Shown here in pieces: positions 18,063 to 27,423 of a stretch of DNA of 64,000 nucleotides. The position numbers and the translations under genes are program-made. Each line of letters starts with the position of its first letter. Position 1 is the first letter of the stretch. The notes under the pieces are model-generated. The model saw only the letters and a list, made by a program, of their open reading frames with translations. It did not search any database and was not told the origin of the DNA. This DNA comes from CBDCZY01 sp965224745 (GTDB taxonomy: Bacteria; Pseudomonadota; Gammaproteobacteria; Methylococcales; Methylomonadaceae). The stretch is from the NCBI GenBank assembly GCA_965224745.1, contig CBDCZY010000009.1, positions 372,001 to 436,000 on the forward strand. The letters are read 5' to 3'.

Positions 18063-18743
18063 CTATTGGGATACACTCCATTCATTTCGATCCAAGCCTA
18101 CAATCAATTTCTTTACCGCTTCCATAATAGCCAGGTTAAGCACTTTTCCATTTAAGGTTGCATCGTAACCGGCGGAAGAGCCGAATCCGATGACTTCACG
18201 GTTTTTCATTGCATATTCACCAGCCCCTTGTGCCGAATAAATAATTTCAGATGTGTCCACATTCACTACGTTCAACATAACTTTGGAGTAAGCCATTTGT
18301 TGTTTGCCGTGCCCCAGTATCCCAAATAATTGTTTGTCGCCAGTAACACGGCGACCAAACTCTGTTACATCACCGGTAATAACCAAACTAGCACCTGTCA
18401 GGTTCTGCGCTCTTTTACGAATTTGTGCTTCTTGAGCTATTTCGCTCATATTTTCCCGATCAACCAGGCTAAACCGATTACTTTGTTGCAAATGGGTTTT
18501 TAGGATAGTTTTAGACTGCCCTCCTAACTGATCCCCGCCATCAGAAAAAAGACCCTTCATATAGGTGGAACGATTTTGAAATTTCCCCACTACTAGAATA
18601 GGTTTATTTGATGCATACTGAGGCGAAATGTCAGGACGGGCTAAAGTCTCACTTTCAATGGCACGATGTGACTCAGAAGCACAACTGGAGATGATCATCG
18701 CTATAACTAAAGTAACAAGCGTTTTTAGAACAGTATTTGACAT
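18063..18743 (-). CDS. CsgG-like lipoprotein
   Basis: A 226-residue lipoprotein with lipobox ISSC near residue 21. The mature part has the CsgG/LpoB-type fold signature: PILVVGKFQNRSTYMKGLFSDGGDQLGG, TILKTHLQQSNRFSLVDRENMSEIAQEAQIRK and ASLVITGDVTEFGRRVTGD. CsgG relatives form oligomeric outer-membrane channels or activators, but this one lacks a neighbouring curli operon. It is the first gene of the three-gene lipoprotein cassette. It lies 121 bases downstream of lpd on the same strand with a gap that may carry its own promoter. Confidence 0.85.
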   Translation of the reverse strand: MSNTVLKTLVTLVIAMIISSCASESHRAIESETLARPDISPQYASNKPILVVGKFQNRSTYMKGLFSDGGDQLGGQSKTILKTHLQQSNRFSLVDRENMSEIAQEAQIRKRAQNLTGASLVITGDVTEFGRRVTGDKQLFGILGHGKQQMAYSKVMLNVVNVDTSEIIYSAQGAGEYAMKNREVIGFGSSAGYDATLNGKVLNLAIMEAVKKLIVGLDRNEWSVSQ

Positions 18744-18864
18744 GGGTATTTCCTGCTAAGAGCCTCTTTCAAGTTAAGGAGGTAACTTACACTATGCTTC
18801 TGAAAGCCCTCTCGAATGACCGATATTAATTTAATAAGTTTTCTAAACGTTACTCCGTAGTAAT

Positions 18865-20286
18865 CTAACGTTTTTTGATATAAAGATCAGTGATAGTGCC
18901 TTCGATCATTTCAGCTGCCAAGCCAAACGTTTCAGATAAAGTCGGGTGTGGATGAATGGTTAAGGCAATGTCCTCAATATCAGAACCCATTTCCAAGGCG
19001 AGCACTGCTTCGGCGATAAGTTCACCAGCATTAACGCCAACCATACCCGCACCAAGAATACGCTTAGTTTCCTTATCAGCCAATATTTTGGTCACGCCTT
19101 CTTTGCGCCCTGTACTAAGTGCGCGTCCGCTAGCTGCCCAAGGAAAAGCCCCTTTTTCATAAGCAATACCTTGTGCTTTCGCATCGTTTTCAGTCAGACC
19201 CATCCAGGCAATTTCGGGATCGGTATAAGCAACAGAAGGAATGGTTAATGCCTGAAACGCAGAAGGCATACCGGCAATCACTTCGGCCGCCACTTTACCC
19301 TGATGGGTCGATTTATGTGCCAGCATCGGATTGCCTACAATATCGCCGATGGCAAAAATGTGTTGTACGTTCGTTCGTTGTTTCTGATCAACTTGAATAA
19401 AACCGGCTTGATCTACTTCTATTCTGGCAGCATCAGCACCGATGAGCAGCCCATTAGGGCGGCGTCCTACGGCGACTAAAACCCGATCAAACAATTCAGG
19501 TTCAGGCGCTTGCTTCCCGCTAAATTCAACCCGTAAACCACTCTTTTCTGCTTCGATCTTTTCAACTTTGGTTTCTAGTAAAATGTTTTTGTATTGTTTA
19601 GCGATTCGCTGGTGTAACGGCCTTACCAGATCTTTATCACAACCCGGAATAAGCTGATCCATTAATTCAACGACAGTAATTTCCGAACCCAATGCATGGT
19701 AGACTGTAGCCATTTCCAAACCAATGATACCTCCACCCACCAACAGCAGTTTTTTGGGGATGTCATCCAGATTTAATGCGCCGGTTGAATCCATTAAACG
19801 CGGATCATCATTGGGGAAACCTGGAATTTTGACCGGTTGAGAGCCTGCCGCGATAATTGCCTGCTCGAATTCTATAACTGTCTGCTTATCACCGTCTACC
19901 TGTAACTGATTATCTGATAGAAAAGTTCCGGTTCCTGCTACCACAGTAACTCCGCGCTGCTTGGCCATACCGGATAAACCAGACGTTAAGGTACTAATGA
20001 CTTGTTGCTTCCATTGCTTAATTTTGTCCAAATCCAATTTAACTTTGCCAAACTGAATGCCAAACTCTTTTAACTCATGCGCTTCGTTGATAACTTTGGC
20101 CAAATGCAATAGCGCCTTGGAAGGTATGCAACCCACGTTCAGGCACACCCCACCAAGGTCAGGATAACGTTCTACCAGGGTTACTTTTTTGCCTAAATCT
20201 GCAGCTCTAAAAGCAGCAGTGTACCCACCAGGACCTCCGCCAAGTACTACTATTTCTGTTGTTATTTTGGTGTTTTGGTTACTCAT
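18865..20286 (-). CDS. lpd: Dihydrolipoyl dehydrogenase (E3)
   Basis: FAD-dependent disulphide oxidoreductase of 473 residues that re-oxidises dihydrolipoamide in the pyruvate dehydrogenase complex. Visible are the N-terminal FAD motif VVLGGGPGGYTAAFRAADLG, the redox disulphide GGVCLNVGCIPSKALLH, the NAD-binding GGGIIGLEMATVYHALGS, the second FAD motif AIGDIVGNPMLAHKS and the catalytic His-Glu IHPHPTLSETFG. It ends the aceE-aceF-lpd operon, 14 bases after aceF, so it most likely serves pyruvate dehydrogenase first, although E3 is often shared with other 2-oxoacid dehydrogenases. Confidence 0.96.
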   Translation of the reverse strand: MSNQNTKITTEIVVLGGGPGGYTAAFRAADLGKKVTLVERYPDLGGVCLNVGCIPSKALLHLAKVINEAHELKEFGIQFGKVKLDLDKIKQWKQQVISTLTSGLSGMAKQRGVTVVAGTGTFLSDNQLQVDGDKQTVIEFEQAIIAAGSQPVKIPGFPNDDPRLMDSTGALNLDDIPKKLLLVGGGIIGLEMATVYHALGSEITVVELMDQLIPGCDKDLVRPLHQRIAKQYKNILLETKVEKIEAEKSGLRVEFSGKQAPEPELFDRVLVAVGRRPNGLLIGADAARIEVDQAGFIQVDQKQRTNVQHIFAIGDIVGNPMLAHKSTHQGKVAAEVIAGMPSAFQALTIPSVAYTDPEIAWMGLTENDAKAQGIAYEKGAFPWAASGRALSTGRKEGVTKILADKETKRILGAGMVGVNAGELIAEAVLALEMGSDIEDIALTIHPHPTLSETFGLAAEMIEGTITDLYIKKR

Positions 20287-20300
20287 AAATAGCTGTCCAG

Positions 20301-21629
20301 TTATAGTAAAGTCCGTCTTAAATCGGTCAGTGCCTGACCAAGATATACAATGAATTTAGCAGCTGCCGCACCGTCAATGACACGATGATCGTATGATAAA
20401 GATAAGGGCAACATTAGCCGCGGCACAAATGCTTGCTCTTGGTAAACAGGACGATAGCTTGATCTTGAAACACCCAATATTGCAACTTCCGGTGCATTAA
20501 CTATAGGTGTGAATGCAGTTCCTCCGATGCCACCCAAACTGGAAATCGAGAAGCAGCCTCCCTTCAATTCAGCAGGTTTGAGACGTTTATTACGGGCACG
20601 CTCACTAATATCCATTAGCTCGCTGGACAGTTCAAACACACCTTTTTTATCACAGTCTCTGAGCACAGGAACCATTAAGCCGTCCGGAGTGTCAACGGCT
20701 ACGCCGATATGAAAATATTTTTTTAGAATTAAGCTTGCACCGTCTGGTGATAGTGATGCATTGAACTCAGGAAAGGTCTGTAAACTGCTGACTACAGCTT
20801 TGATTAAAAAAGGGAGCAAGGTGACTCGAATTTGGCGTTTTTCCGCATCCTTTTTGAGTTGTTGGCGGAACGATTCCAATTCAGTAATATCTGCATCGTC
20901 ATGTTGCGTTACATGAGGCACGCTGACCCAGCAACGGTGTAGATGTGCGCCGGAAATTTTTTTGATTTTAGATAGGGCTGACGTCTCAATCTCCCCAAAC
21001 TGGGAAAAATCAATAGCAGGCATCGTAGAAAAACCAGCACCTGGAATTGTCGCTTGATTTCTGTTTTGCAATGTCGTTTTTACAAATTGCTGTACATCTT
21101 CTTTTAGAATCCTTCCTTTCATGCCGGAGCCTGATATAGTGGCTAAATCCGCACCAAGTTCTCTGGCAAATCTTCTCACAGACGGGCTGGCATGGGCCTT
21201 TTTAACATCGCCCGATATCGTCTGGGCAACGAACTGCGTATTGTTGACCGGCGGCGCCTCGGTTGCCTTCCGCTCTGGTGCGGCTGCAACAGGCTCTGGC
21301 TTGACTTGTTCGACTTTTTTTTCAGGTGTGTCTACATTGCTCGCTGCGGAAGGTGGCGTTTGATCGCTGGAACCTTCTGAGCCCTCTTCCGAAACCTCAA
21401 TGACCGCAATAGTCGAACCCTCTCCAACCTCGTCACCATCCGATACCAGCAATTTTTTGACAGTGCCACCCATCGGAGCAGGTATTTCCATGGTCGCTTT
21501 ATCACTTTCAACCGAAATAACCGGATCTTCCTGGCTAATGACATCGCCAGGATTAACTAATATTTCGACTACTTGTACTTTATCAACGCCACCCAAAGGG
21601 GGTATGGTAATTTCTTGTTCTTTTGCCAT
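20301..21629 (-). CDS. aceF: Pyruvate dehydrogenase E2, dihydrolipoyl acetyltransferase
   Basis: Core acetyltransferase of pyruvate dehydrogenase, 442 residues. It has a single N-terminal lipoyl domain with the modified Lys at 44 (SVESDKATMEIPAP), an Ala/Pro/Glu-rich linker (about residues 80-145), a peripheral subunit-binding domain (ASPSVRRFARELGADLATI, about 147-185) and the catalytic domain with LSLSYDHRVIDGAAAAKF near the end. E. coli AceF has three lipoyl domains, and one is common in other proteobacteria. It is fourteen bases from aceE and from lpd, all in one operon. Confidence 0.95.
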   Translation of the reverse strand: MAKEQEITIPPLGGVDKVQVVEILVNPGDVISQEDPVISVESDKATMEIPAPMGGTVKKLLVSDGDEVGEGSTIAVIEVSEEGSEGSSDQTPPSAASNVDTPEKKVEQVKPEPVAAAPERKATEAPPVNNTQFVAQTISGDVKKAHASPSVRRFARELGADLATISGSGMKGRILKEDVQQFVKTTLQNRNQATIPGAGFSTMPAIDFSQFGEIETSALSKIKKISGAHLHRCWVSVPHVTQHDDADITELESFRQQLKKDAEKRQIRVTLLPFLIKAVVSSLQTFPEFNASLSPDGASLILKKYFHIGVAVDTPDGLMVPVLRDCDKKGVFELSSELMDISERARNKRLKPAELKGGCFSISSLGGIGGTAFTPIVNAPEVAILGVSRSSYRPVYQEQAFVPRLMLPLSLSYDHRVIDGAAAAKFIVYLGQALTDLRRTLL

Positions 21630-21643
21630 GTCTTGCTCCGCCC

Positions 21644-24337
21644 TTAAACCGTCAAAGGATTGGGTTTTTCAGGATTAATTTGATATTTTTTCATCGCTTC
21701 TATGACAGTAGTTTGTGGTATCGTTCCTTCATCAGCCAACGCTTTAAGGGCTGCAACGGTTACATGATAACGATCCACCTCGAAGAAATGCCGTAACGCT
21801 TTTCGAGCATCGCTTCGCCCAAAACCATCTGTACCGAGTGTCGAATAAGCTCGAGGAACATATTTCCTGATTTGCTCCGCCATCAACTTGACATAATCTG
21901 AAGCGGCCACGATAGGCCCTTCTGTTTTGGCTAAACATTCCTCAACGTAGCTCAACCGAGATTTTTTAGTCGGGTGCAACCGATTCCATCTTTCCTTGTC
22001 AGCGCCATCGCGCTGCAATTCATTAAAACTGGTAACGCTCCAAATATCAGCATGAATATCAAAATCTTCTTTCAATAAATCTGCCGCAGCTATTACCTCA
22101 CGCAATATCGTTCCACTGCCTAGTAGTTGGATAGCGGCTTTTTTGCTGGCCTTGCTAAAACGATACATGCCTTTCAAAATGCCTTCATTGATGTTATTAG
22201 GCAAGGGAGGATGCACATAGTTTTCGTTCATCACGGTGATATAGTAAAAAACCTTTTCATCTTCTTGATACATGCGGCGCAACCCATCCTGAATGATCAC
22301 CGCCAACTCGTAGTTAAAGGTAGGATCATAACAAACGCAATTAGGTATGACAGACATGAACAGGTGGCTTTGACCGTCTTGATGCTGTAGTCCCTCGCCC
22401 GCTAAGGTAGTTCTTCCAGCGGTACCACCCATCAAAAACCCGCGGGTTTGCATATCGCTGGCTGCCCAAATCAGATCCCCTACGCGTTGAAAACCGAACA
22501 TGGAGTAGTAAATATAGAAAGGAATCATCTGAACGCCATGATTGGCATAGGATGTCCCCGCAGCTATCCACGACGAAAGACCACCGGCTTCATTGATACC
22601 CTCTTCGATAACCTGACCCTTGAGGTCTTCACGGTAATACATCAGCTGCCCTTGGTCTTCAGGCTCGTATAACTGACCTACTGAAGAGTAGATACCAAAT
22701 TGACGAAAAAGCCCTTCCATTCCGAAAGTACGAGCTTCGTCTGGAACAATTGGTACGACATATTGACCTAGTTTTTTATCCTTTAGCAAAACTGTTAGGA
22801 TTCGAACAAACCCCATGGTGGTTGAAATTTCATTTTCACCACTGCCTTTGGTAATCGCTTCAAAAACGTTCATACCAGGTACTTGTAACAACGGCGCACT
22901 TTCGTTACGAACTGGAAGATATCCACCAAGTTGTTCACGGCGCTCTTTCAAATAAATCATTTCCGGACTGTCTTCCGGTGGCCGGTAAAAAGGCAAACCA
23001 CCTATTTGATCGTCAGTTAACGGAATATTAAAACGATCACGAAATTTTTTTACATCATCGTCACCCATTTTCTTTTGTTGGTGGGTGGTATTCTGTCCTT
23101 CACCAGCTTCCCCCATACCATAACCTTTGACGGTTTTAGCGAGAATGACTGTTGGCTGCCCTTTGTGAGCAACCGCCGCTGCGTAGGCGGCAAAAACTTT
23201 ATGGGGATCATGTCCACCTCGATTCAAGCGCCAGATATCTTCATCGGATAGATTAGCAACCATTTCCAACAATTCTGGATATTTACCAAAGAAATGCTTC
23301 CGCGTATATGCACCCCCTTTTGCCTTATAGTTTTGGTATTCACCGTCGACTGTTTCGGCCATTCTTTGCTGCAACAAACCCGTTTTGTCTTTTGCCAGTA
23401 GGGCATCCCAGTAACCACCCCAAATTACTTTGATAACATTCCATCCAGCGCCTCTGAAATCAGCTTCCAATTCCTGAATGATTTTTCCGTCGCCTCTGAC
23501 TGGCCCATCAAGACGCTGTAAGTTACAGTTAATAACAAAAATCAAGTTATCCAGTTTTTCCCGCCCAGCCATCCCTATAGCGCCAAGAGACTCCGGCTCA
23601 TCCATTTCACCATCACCGATAAAGGTCCAAATTTTGCGGCCATCAGTCTTTAAAATGCCTCGGTTTTCGACATATTTCATGAACCTGGCCTGGTATATCG
23701 ACATGATGGGACCCAATCCCATAGAAACCGTTGGAAATTGCCAAAAATCTGGCATCAACCAGGGGTGTGGGTAAGAAGAAAGTCCTCTGCCCTTGTCATT
23801 AAATGCAATCTCTTGGCGAAAGTTAAGCAGATCATCTTCAGTCAAACGACCTTCCAAGAATGCCCGTGAATAAATCCCTGGCGAAGAATGTCCCTGGAAG
23901 AAAACCATGTCACCGCCATGATCCTTATTGGCTGCATGAAAAAAGTGATTAAACCCAACATCATAAAGTGTCGCACTGGAAGCAAAACTGGCGATGTGTC
24001 CCCCATATTCTGAAGATTTCTGGTTGGCTTTAACGACCATTACCATTGCATTCCAACGAATAATGGAGCGGATTTTTTTCTCCAATTCAGAATCACCCTT
24101 CATTTTTTCTTCTAAATGGGTGGGAATGGTGTTGATATAGGCAGTATTGGGTAAATAAGGAAGATTAATGCCTGAACGTCTGGCCACATCGACCAATCGC
24201 TCTATTATATAGTGAGCCCTATCCATGCCCTCTTCATGGATGACCGCCTCAAGCGCATCCAGCCATTCATTGGTTTCATCAGGATCATTGTCGTTTTGGC
24301 CTAAACGATGAGGCAAGGTGTTTTGAATTGCTGACAT
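21644..24337 (-). CDS. aceE: Pyruvate dehydrogenase E1, homodimeric type
   Basis: Thiamine-diphosphate enzyme of 897 residues that decarboxylates pyruvate and passes the acetyl group to lipoyl-AceF. The cofactor motif is visible as TFIGDGEMDEPESLGAI through LDNLIFVINCNLQRLDGPVRG. Other AceE blocks are HFFHAANKDHGGDMVFFQGHSSPGIYSRAFLEGRL, KTVKGYGMGEAGEGQNTTHQQKK and FGRSDARKALRHFFEVDRYHVTVAAL. The length fits the family (about 890). AAAGGAAACTG precedes the ATG. First gene of aceE-aceF-lpd. Confidence 0.97.
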   Translation of the reverse strand: MSAIQNTLPHRLGQNDNDPDETNEWLDALEAVIHEEGMDRAHYIIERLVDVARRSGINLPYLPNTAYINTIPTHLEEKMKGDSELEKKIRSIIRWNAMVMVVKANQKSSEYGGHIASFASSATLYDVGFNHFFHAANKDHGGDMVFFQGHSSPGIYSRAFLEGRLTEDDLLNFRQEIAFNDKGRGLSSYPHPWLMPDFWQFPTVSMGLGPIMSIYQARFMKYVENRGILKTDGRKIWTFIGDGEMDEPESLGAIGMAGREKLDNLIFVINCNLQRLDGPVRGDGKIIQELEADFRGAGWNVIKVIWGGYWDALLAKDKTGLLQQRMAETVDGEYQNYKAKGGAYTRKHFFGKYPELLEMVANLSDEDIWRLNRGGHDPHKVFAAYAAAVAHKGQPTVILAKTVKGYGMGEAGEGQNTTHQQKKMGDDDVKKFRDRFNIPLTDDQIGGLPFYRPPEDSPEMIYLKERREQLGGYLPVRNESAPLLQVPGMNVFEAITKGSGENEISTTMGFVRILTVLLKDKKLGQYVVPIVPDEARTFGMEGLFRQFGIYSSVGQLYEPEDQGQLMYYREDLKGQVIEEGINEAGGLSSWIAAGTSYANHGVQMIPFYIYYSMFGFQRVGDLIWAASDMQTRGFLMGGTAGRTTLAGEGLQHQDGQSHLFMSVIPNCVCYDPTFNYELAVIIQDGLRRMYQEDEKVFYYITVMNENYVHPPLPNNINEGILKGMYRFSKASKKAAIQLLGSGTILREVIAAADLLKEDFDIHADIWSVTSFNELQRDGADKERWNRLHPTKKSRLSYVEECLAKTEGPIVAASDYVKLMAEQIRKYVPRAYSTLGTDGFGRSDARKALRHFFEVDRYHVTVAALKALADEGTIPQTTVIEAMKKYQINPEKPNPLTV

Positions 24338-24747
24338 CAGTTTCCTTTATTCTTAAACTTTAAGGTATTGGCTGTAATAGACTGAACAAAAACTCAAATC
24401 GTTCTATCGCAAAGACTTAAACAACCTTTGGAGAAGTCAATTATTTTTGTTAACTTTAAAAGTGAACGTCTATTTTAACAAACAGATCACTGTAACTGAT
24501 CAATCAAGTCTAAACAAGCTGTTATTTGATGCATTATCTATTGAATAAAAACACTCAATAGATGAGTCCAGCTCAACAATATCATTCATTAAAAACGTTG
24601 AAGCCAGCTGATTTGGTATTAACTTGAAATTACACTTCGTAGAAAGTGCATCTAACCAGATAACACTACCCTCTGAACTATTACTTAAGACAAGCTTAAC
24701 GATCCACTGCCTGCATAGCTTTTTAGATGAAATGAACATGATATGCT
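24338..24747. other. aceE upstream region
   Basis: About 410 bases between the divergent aceE start and the end of the lipoprotein gene. The first 160 are AT-rich and should hold the aceE promoter; on the minus strand a TTGACT hexamer lies about 100 bases before the start, but its -10 partner is weak. The remainder carries one small minus-strand frame, listed separately. Confidence 0.4.
24500..24739 (-). CDS. Small hypothetical frame
   Basis: An open frame of 79 residues on the same strand as, and eight bases after, the lipoprotein gene at 24748-26067. The composition is ordinary (WIVKLVLSNSSEGSVIWLDAL, then an acidic stretch) and it has no recognisable family or convincing ribosome site. 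It may be a short co-transcribed gene or chance. Confidence 0.25.
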   Translation of the reverse strand: MFISSKKLCRQWIVKLVLSNSSEGSVIWLDALSTKCNFKLIPNQLASTFLMNDIVELDSSIECFYSIDNASNNSLFRLD

Positions 24748-26067
24748 TCAGGGCTGCTTAACTGGAGAAGGCGTGGAAATTTTAGGAATATTGCTTTCTC
24801 GTTTGGCTGCCATGAGCGCTAACAGTTGATTAAAAACATACATGAGTCTTTTATTTTCCAGAGGCGGTTGTTGTGTTACATCAAAACCCAGTACCTTTTC
24901 CGCTTCTTGCTGTGCTCGAAATTTCAGTTGGCTATGGACCGGGACACTATTATTCTCAATGTTTTCTGAATGCTTGGTTTCATCGCGATAACTAAAAAAC
25001 AGATAATTATCAAGCTTACCGTTTAATGGTTTAAAGAAAATGGACTGCAGATATTCGCTTTTTGGTTCAAGATCACCCCAAACCGGAACTTCGCGGGCAG
25101 CTGCGGGATCGGCAAGTGCCGACGCTGAATAACCATCCCATGGCGCTGCAATTGAGACGAATAATTTAACAAAGTTTTGTGCATCCTTAAAACTGCTCTT
25201 AACAATAAACCCCCTACCTACCAACCCACCCATATCATGGCCAGCAACAAAAAGCTCTGCAAACCCAAATTCCTTGTGCAGTGTATTAATCGACTTATTG
25301 AGTAAACTGGCGGCTTTTTCTAACCTAATGCCGGATGGATAATAGTAAAACCATGGTTGATATTTTTTGCGATCGATATTGTCGAAAAAATACCGCCACT
25401 GCTGGGGATAACCGGCAGCGCCGTAAATAAATAGAATGGGTATTTTTGTTGACGAAAAGGGCTCCATGAAGTAAACACCCAACTTAACTTCAGCAGCAAA
25501 GTCATAAGGAGTCCAAAATCCTTTTTGTCCATATTCCTCAGAAAAAATCGGACTATCCAAGTTTGCAACCTCGCCCAGTACAATATTAACTTTACCCATT
25601 TTTTTAGCTTTGGATTTAAGCTTTTTTGACAATGATTTGGGTAACGATTTATCCGCTCTAATTTGAATTTCCAGGTTTTGTAATTGCTTTTTTGTCAGGT
25701 TCTTTGACAATTTACGCAATCTACCCGCCGGCTCACCTTTATCGTATCTAAAATTCTGATTTTCATCGTCAAACGCAACCAACCCATAATCATACTTTGG
25801 CTCTAACAAGAAAAAGAACCGATCAGCTCCGATCAAGTGACCAAATTTATAGATCTTTTTTTTAGTTTTCTTTCCTTTTTTTCTAATTTTTTTATACACA
25901 ACCACCAAAACCTTAGATCGATCTAGTACGTGGTAATGAACCAACCCCGCTACTTCAATAAGGTTTGGTGATTTCTTGTCACTTTTTTTTAGGTTAAAAA
26001 AACTACTGGGTGAACAGCTGCATAGAGACAAACAAACTAATCCAATAACTATTTTTATGTTATGCAT
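24748..26067 (-). CDS. Lipoprotein with alpha/beta-hydrolase domain, Asp in nucleophile elbow
   Basis: A 439-residue lipoprotein. The signal peptide ends in LCSC (lipid Cys at 18 from the ATG; a GTG three codons earlier is possible, but GGTGG favours the ATG at 26067). A Lys-rich N-terminal part (about 20-165) with many KK pairs precedes an alpha/beta-hydrolase domain (about 185-420). This domain has IPILFIYGAAGYPQQWRYF as oxyanion strand and VAGHDMGGLVGRGF as nucleophile elbow. The usual Ser of GxSxG is Asp 278, as in GHDxG epoxide hydrolases and dehalogenases, while the rest looks like a lipase. Whether it is a hydrolase with an Asp nucleophile or a catalytically dead relative cannot be told from the sequence. 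Confidence 0.75.
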   Translation of the reverse strand: MHNIKIVIGLVCLSLCSCSPSSFFNLKKSDKKSPNLIEVAGLVHYHVLDRSKVLVVVYKKIRKKGKKTKKKIYKFGHLIGADRFFFLLEPKYDYGLVAFDDENQNFRYDKGEPAGRLRKLSKNLTKKQLQNLEIQIRADKSLPKSLSKKLKSKAKKMGKVNIVLGEVANLDSPIFSEEYGQKGFWTPYDFAAEVKLGVYFMEPFSSTKIPILFIYGAAGYPQQWRYFFDNIDRKKYQPWFYYYPSGIRLEKAASLLNKSINTLHKEFGFAELFVAGHDMGGLVGRGFIVKSSFKDAQNFVKLFVSIAAPWDGYSASALADPAAAREVPVWGDLEPKSEYLQSIFFKPLNGKLDNYLFFSYRDETKHSENIENNSVPVHSQLKFRAQQEAEKVLGFDVTQQPPLENKRLMYVFNQLLALMAAKRESNIPKISTPSPVKQP

Positions 26068-26518
26068 AATAACCACCGTTTTACGGGCAAGAAACCATTT
26101 AGTGAATGATTAGGAAACTGTTTATTTTTTCGCCGCCTAGCAGAAAAAATTAACGTTTAACAATCTAGAGGATACATACTTACATATTAGTCAAAAATAA
26201 AAAAGTGACGCTGCTTTTAAGTCAATGTTCGATTTAAATTCGGCAAAAACATTATCAGATCTTGCAATTAGACATCCGATGTTTCTGATTTCTTAATTGT
26301 CCTGCTCAATATTACGTAGTGAAGATTAAAAAAAGGGGGAAACGATAAACTTTCTAAATCTTTATCATGAAGTCTAAACTAGAGGTTATAGTAGATAGGC
26401 TGAAGGAATTACCCACCAGCCTACCTATCTATGAGGGTGCGTGAGATCGGGTGGCTCTCTGCGTGCTGAGAACGATTATTAGATATTGTATTCCTTTTAA
26501 AAGCCCCTATAATCACCC
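26068..26518. other. Intergenic region before the IS1-family element
   Basis: About 450 AT-rich bases without a gene. It contains an imperfect hairpin at about 26395-26430 (AGATAGGCTG and CAGCCTACCTATCT) and a promoter-like pair just before the IS element, listed separately. The expected 5' part of the DUF4160 gene cut by the element is not recognisable here. Confidence 0.4.
26486..26513 (+). promoter_or_regulatory. Putative sigma-70 promoter
   Basis: TTGTAT (26486-26491), a 16-base spacer and a perfect TATAAT (26508-26513). It points toward the IS1-family element, which begins five bases later. It may once have driven the disrupted DUF4160-DUF2442 pair or may now help transcribe it. Confidence 0.35.
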
Positions 26519-27282
26519 GGCATTGCTAATTTAGTATAGTTAACGTTCCATTTCTTTTATGCATTAAGAGTAATATAGACAGCTCAAGCATTCGAACACT
26601 TTTTGTGTAACATTTTGTCTTTCTTCTCATTCGCGCAAGAAAATGTCTAAAGATACTATTGTAGCCTTCAACTGTGTATGTTTCAGCTTTGGATTGAACG
26701 TGTTTTTCGCTAGGAATAAAATGTTCATAGGGCTGCCAATAATCGGTTGCTATTGTTCCATTTAATTGATCTTCAATTCCTTCCCAGAGTTTTTGTCCTG
26801 TCTGTACGCTTCGGTCGCCAACAATGAAATTGATGAATTTTTTCCCATATCTATCAACAGCAATCCATATCCATTTATAGCTTTTTTTTGACCCACATAG
26901 GTATGCATTTCATCCATCTCAGCATAAATCACTTGTTCAGGACTTTTCAATTCGGCAACTTGCTCACCAAAGGATCTAATCCAATTTAGTACCGTGACAT
27001 TGCTTACGTTCAAAACCCGACCAATTGAACGAAACCCTAATCCTTCAAGATATAATTGAAGAGCCATCTTTCTTAAATAGAATGGTTTGGCTCCCGAGCC
27101 ACTAGCAACAGTATATCGAAAATTACATTCTTTACATTTGTAACGCTGCTTTTGTTTTACGATACCATCTTTGATGTTTTTATTAGATTTGCATTTAGGG
27201 CATTCCATTAAATTTCTCGCTCTCTTTAGAAAGATATCAAAAATTTAATTCTAACATAAAACTATACTAAATTAGCAATGCC
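26519..27282 (-). mobile_element. IS1-family insertion sequence, complete
   Basis: 764 bp bounded by perfect 23-bp inverted repeats (26519-26541 and 27260-27282, starting GGCATTGCTAATTTAGTA). The length and the two-frame transposase match IS1. The eight or nine bases on each side do not match, so no target duplication is visible, which suggests a deletion or recombination after insertion. It cuts off the 5' part of a DUF4160 gene. Confidence 0.9.
26526..27208 (-). CDS. IS1-family transposase, two frames joined by -1 frameshift
   Basis: The upstream frame starts at 27208 with a zinc-finger-like MECPKCKSNKNIKDG and CKECNFRY, then a helix-turn-helix (LGFRSIGRVLNVSNVTVLNW), as in InsA. The catalytic part continues in the -1 frame as WIAVDRYGKKFINFIVGDRS and VEGYNSIFRHFLARMRRKT, as in InsB, to a TAG at 26526 inside the inverted repeat. 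A run of eight A residues (T-run at 26882-26889 on the plus strand) is the obvious slip site: re-reading one A joins MHTYVGQKK to SYKWIWIAVDRYG. Programmed -1 slippage on an A-run is known for IS1. The unshifted product would stop at 26762. Confidence 0.85.
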
Positions 27283-27423
27283 AAACCATTAAAGGTTAAT
27301 ACTTTAAAAGATTTTAAGCATTTCATCGAAATACATGCCGAGGACATAGTACAGAAATGGATAGACTATTTTGTATTACATAAACAAATCTCTTGCGAAA
27401 ATATCGAGAGGAGAATTAAATGA
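27283..27423 (+). pseudogene. DUF4160 C-terminal fragment
   Basis: A 46-codon frame that begins at the IS1 edge without a start codon and reads KPLKVNTLKDFKHFIEIHAE, then VQKWIDYFVLHK, to a TGA at 27423. This resembles the C-terminus of DUF4160 proteins. The TGA overlaps the ATG of the DUF2442 gene (ATGA at 27420), the normal arrangement of this gene pair. The 5' two thirds are lost. Confidence 0.6.
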
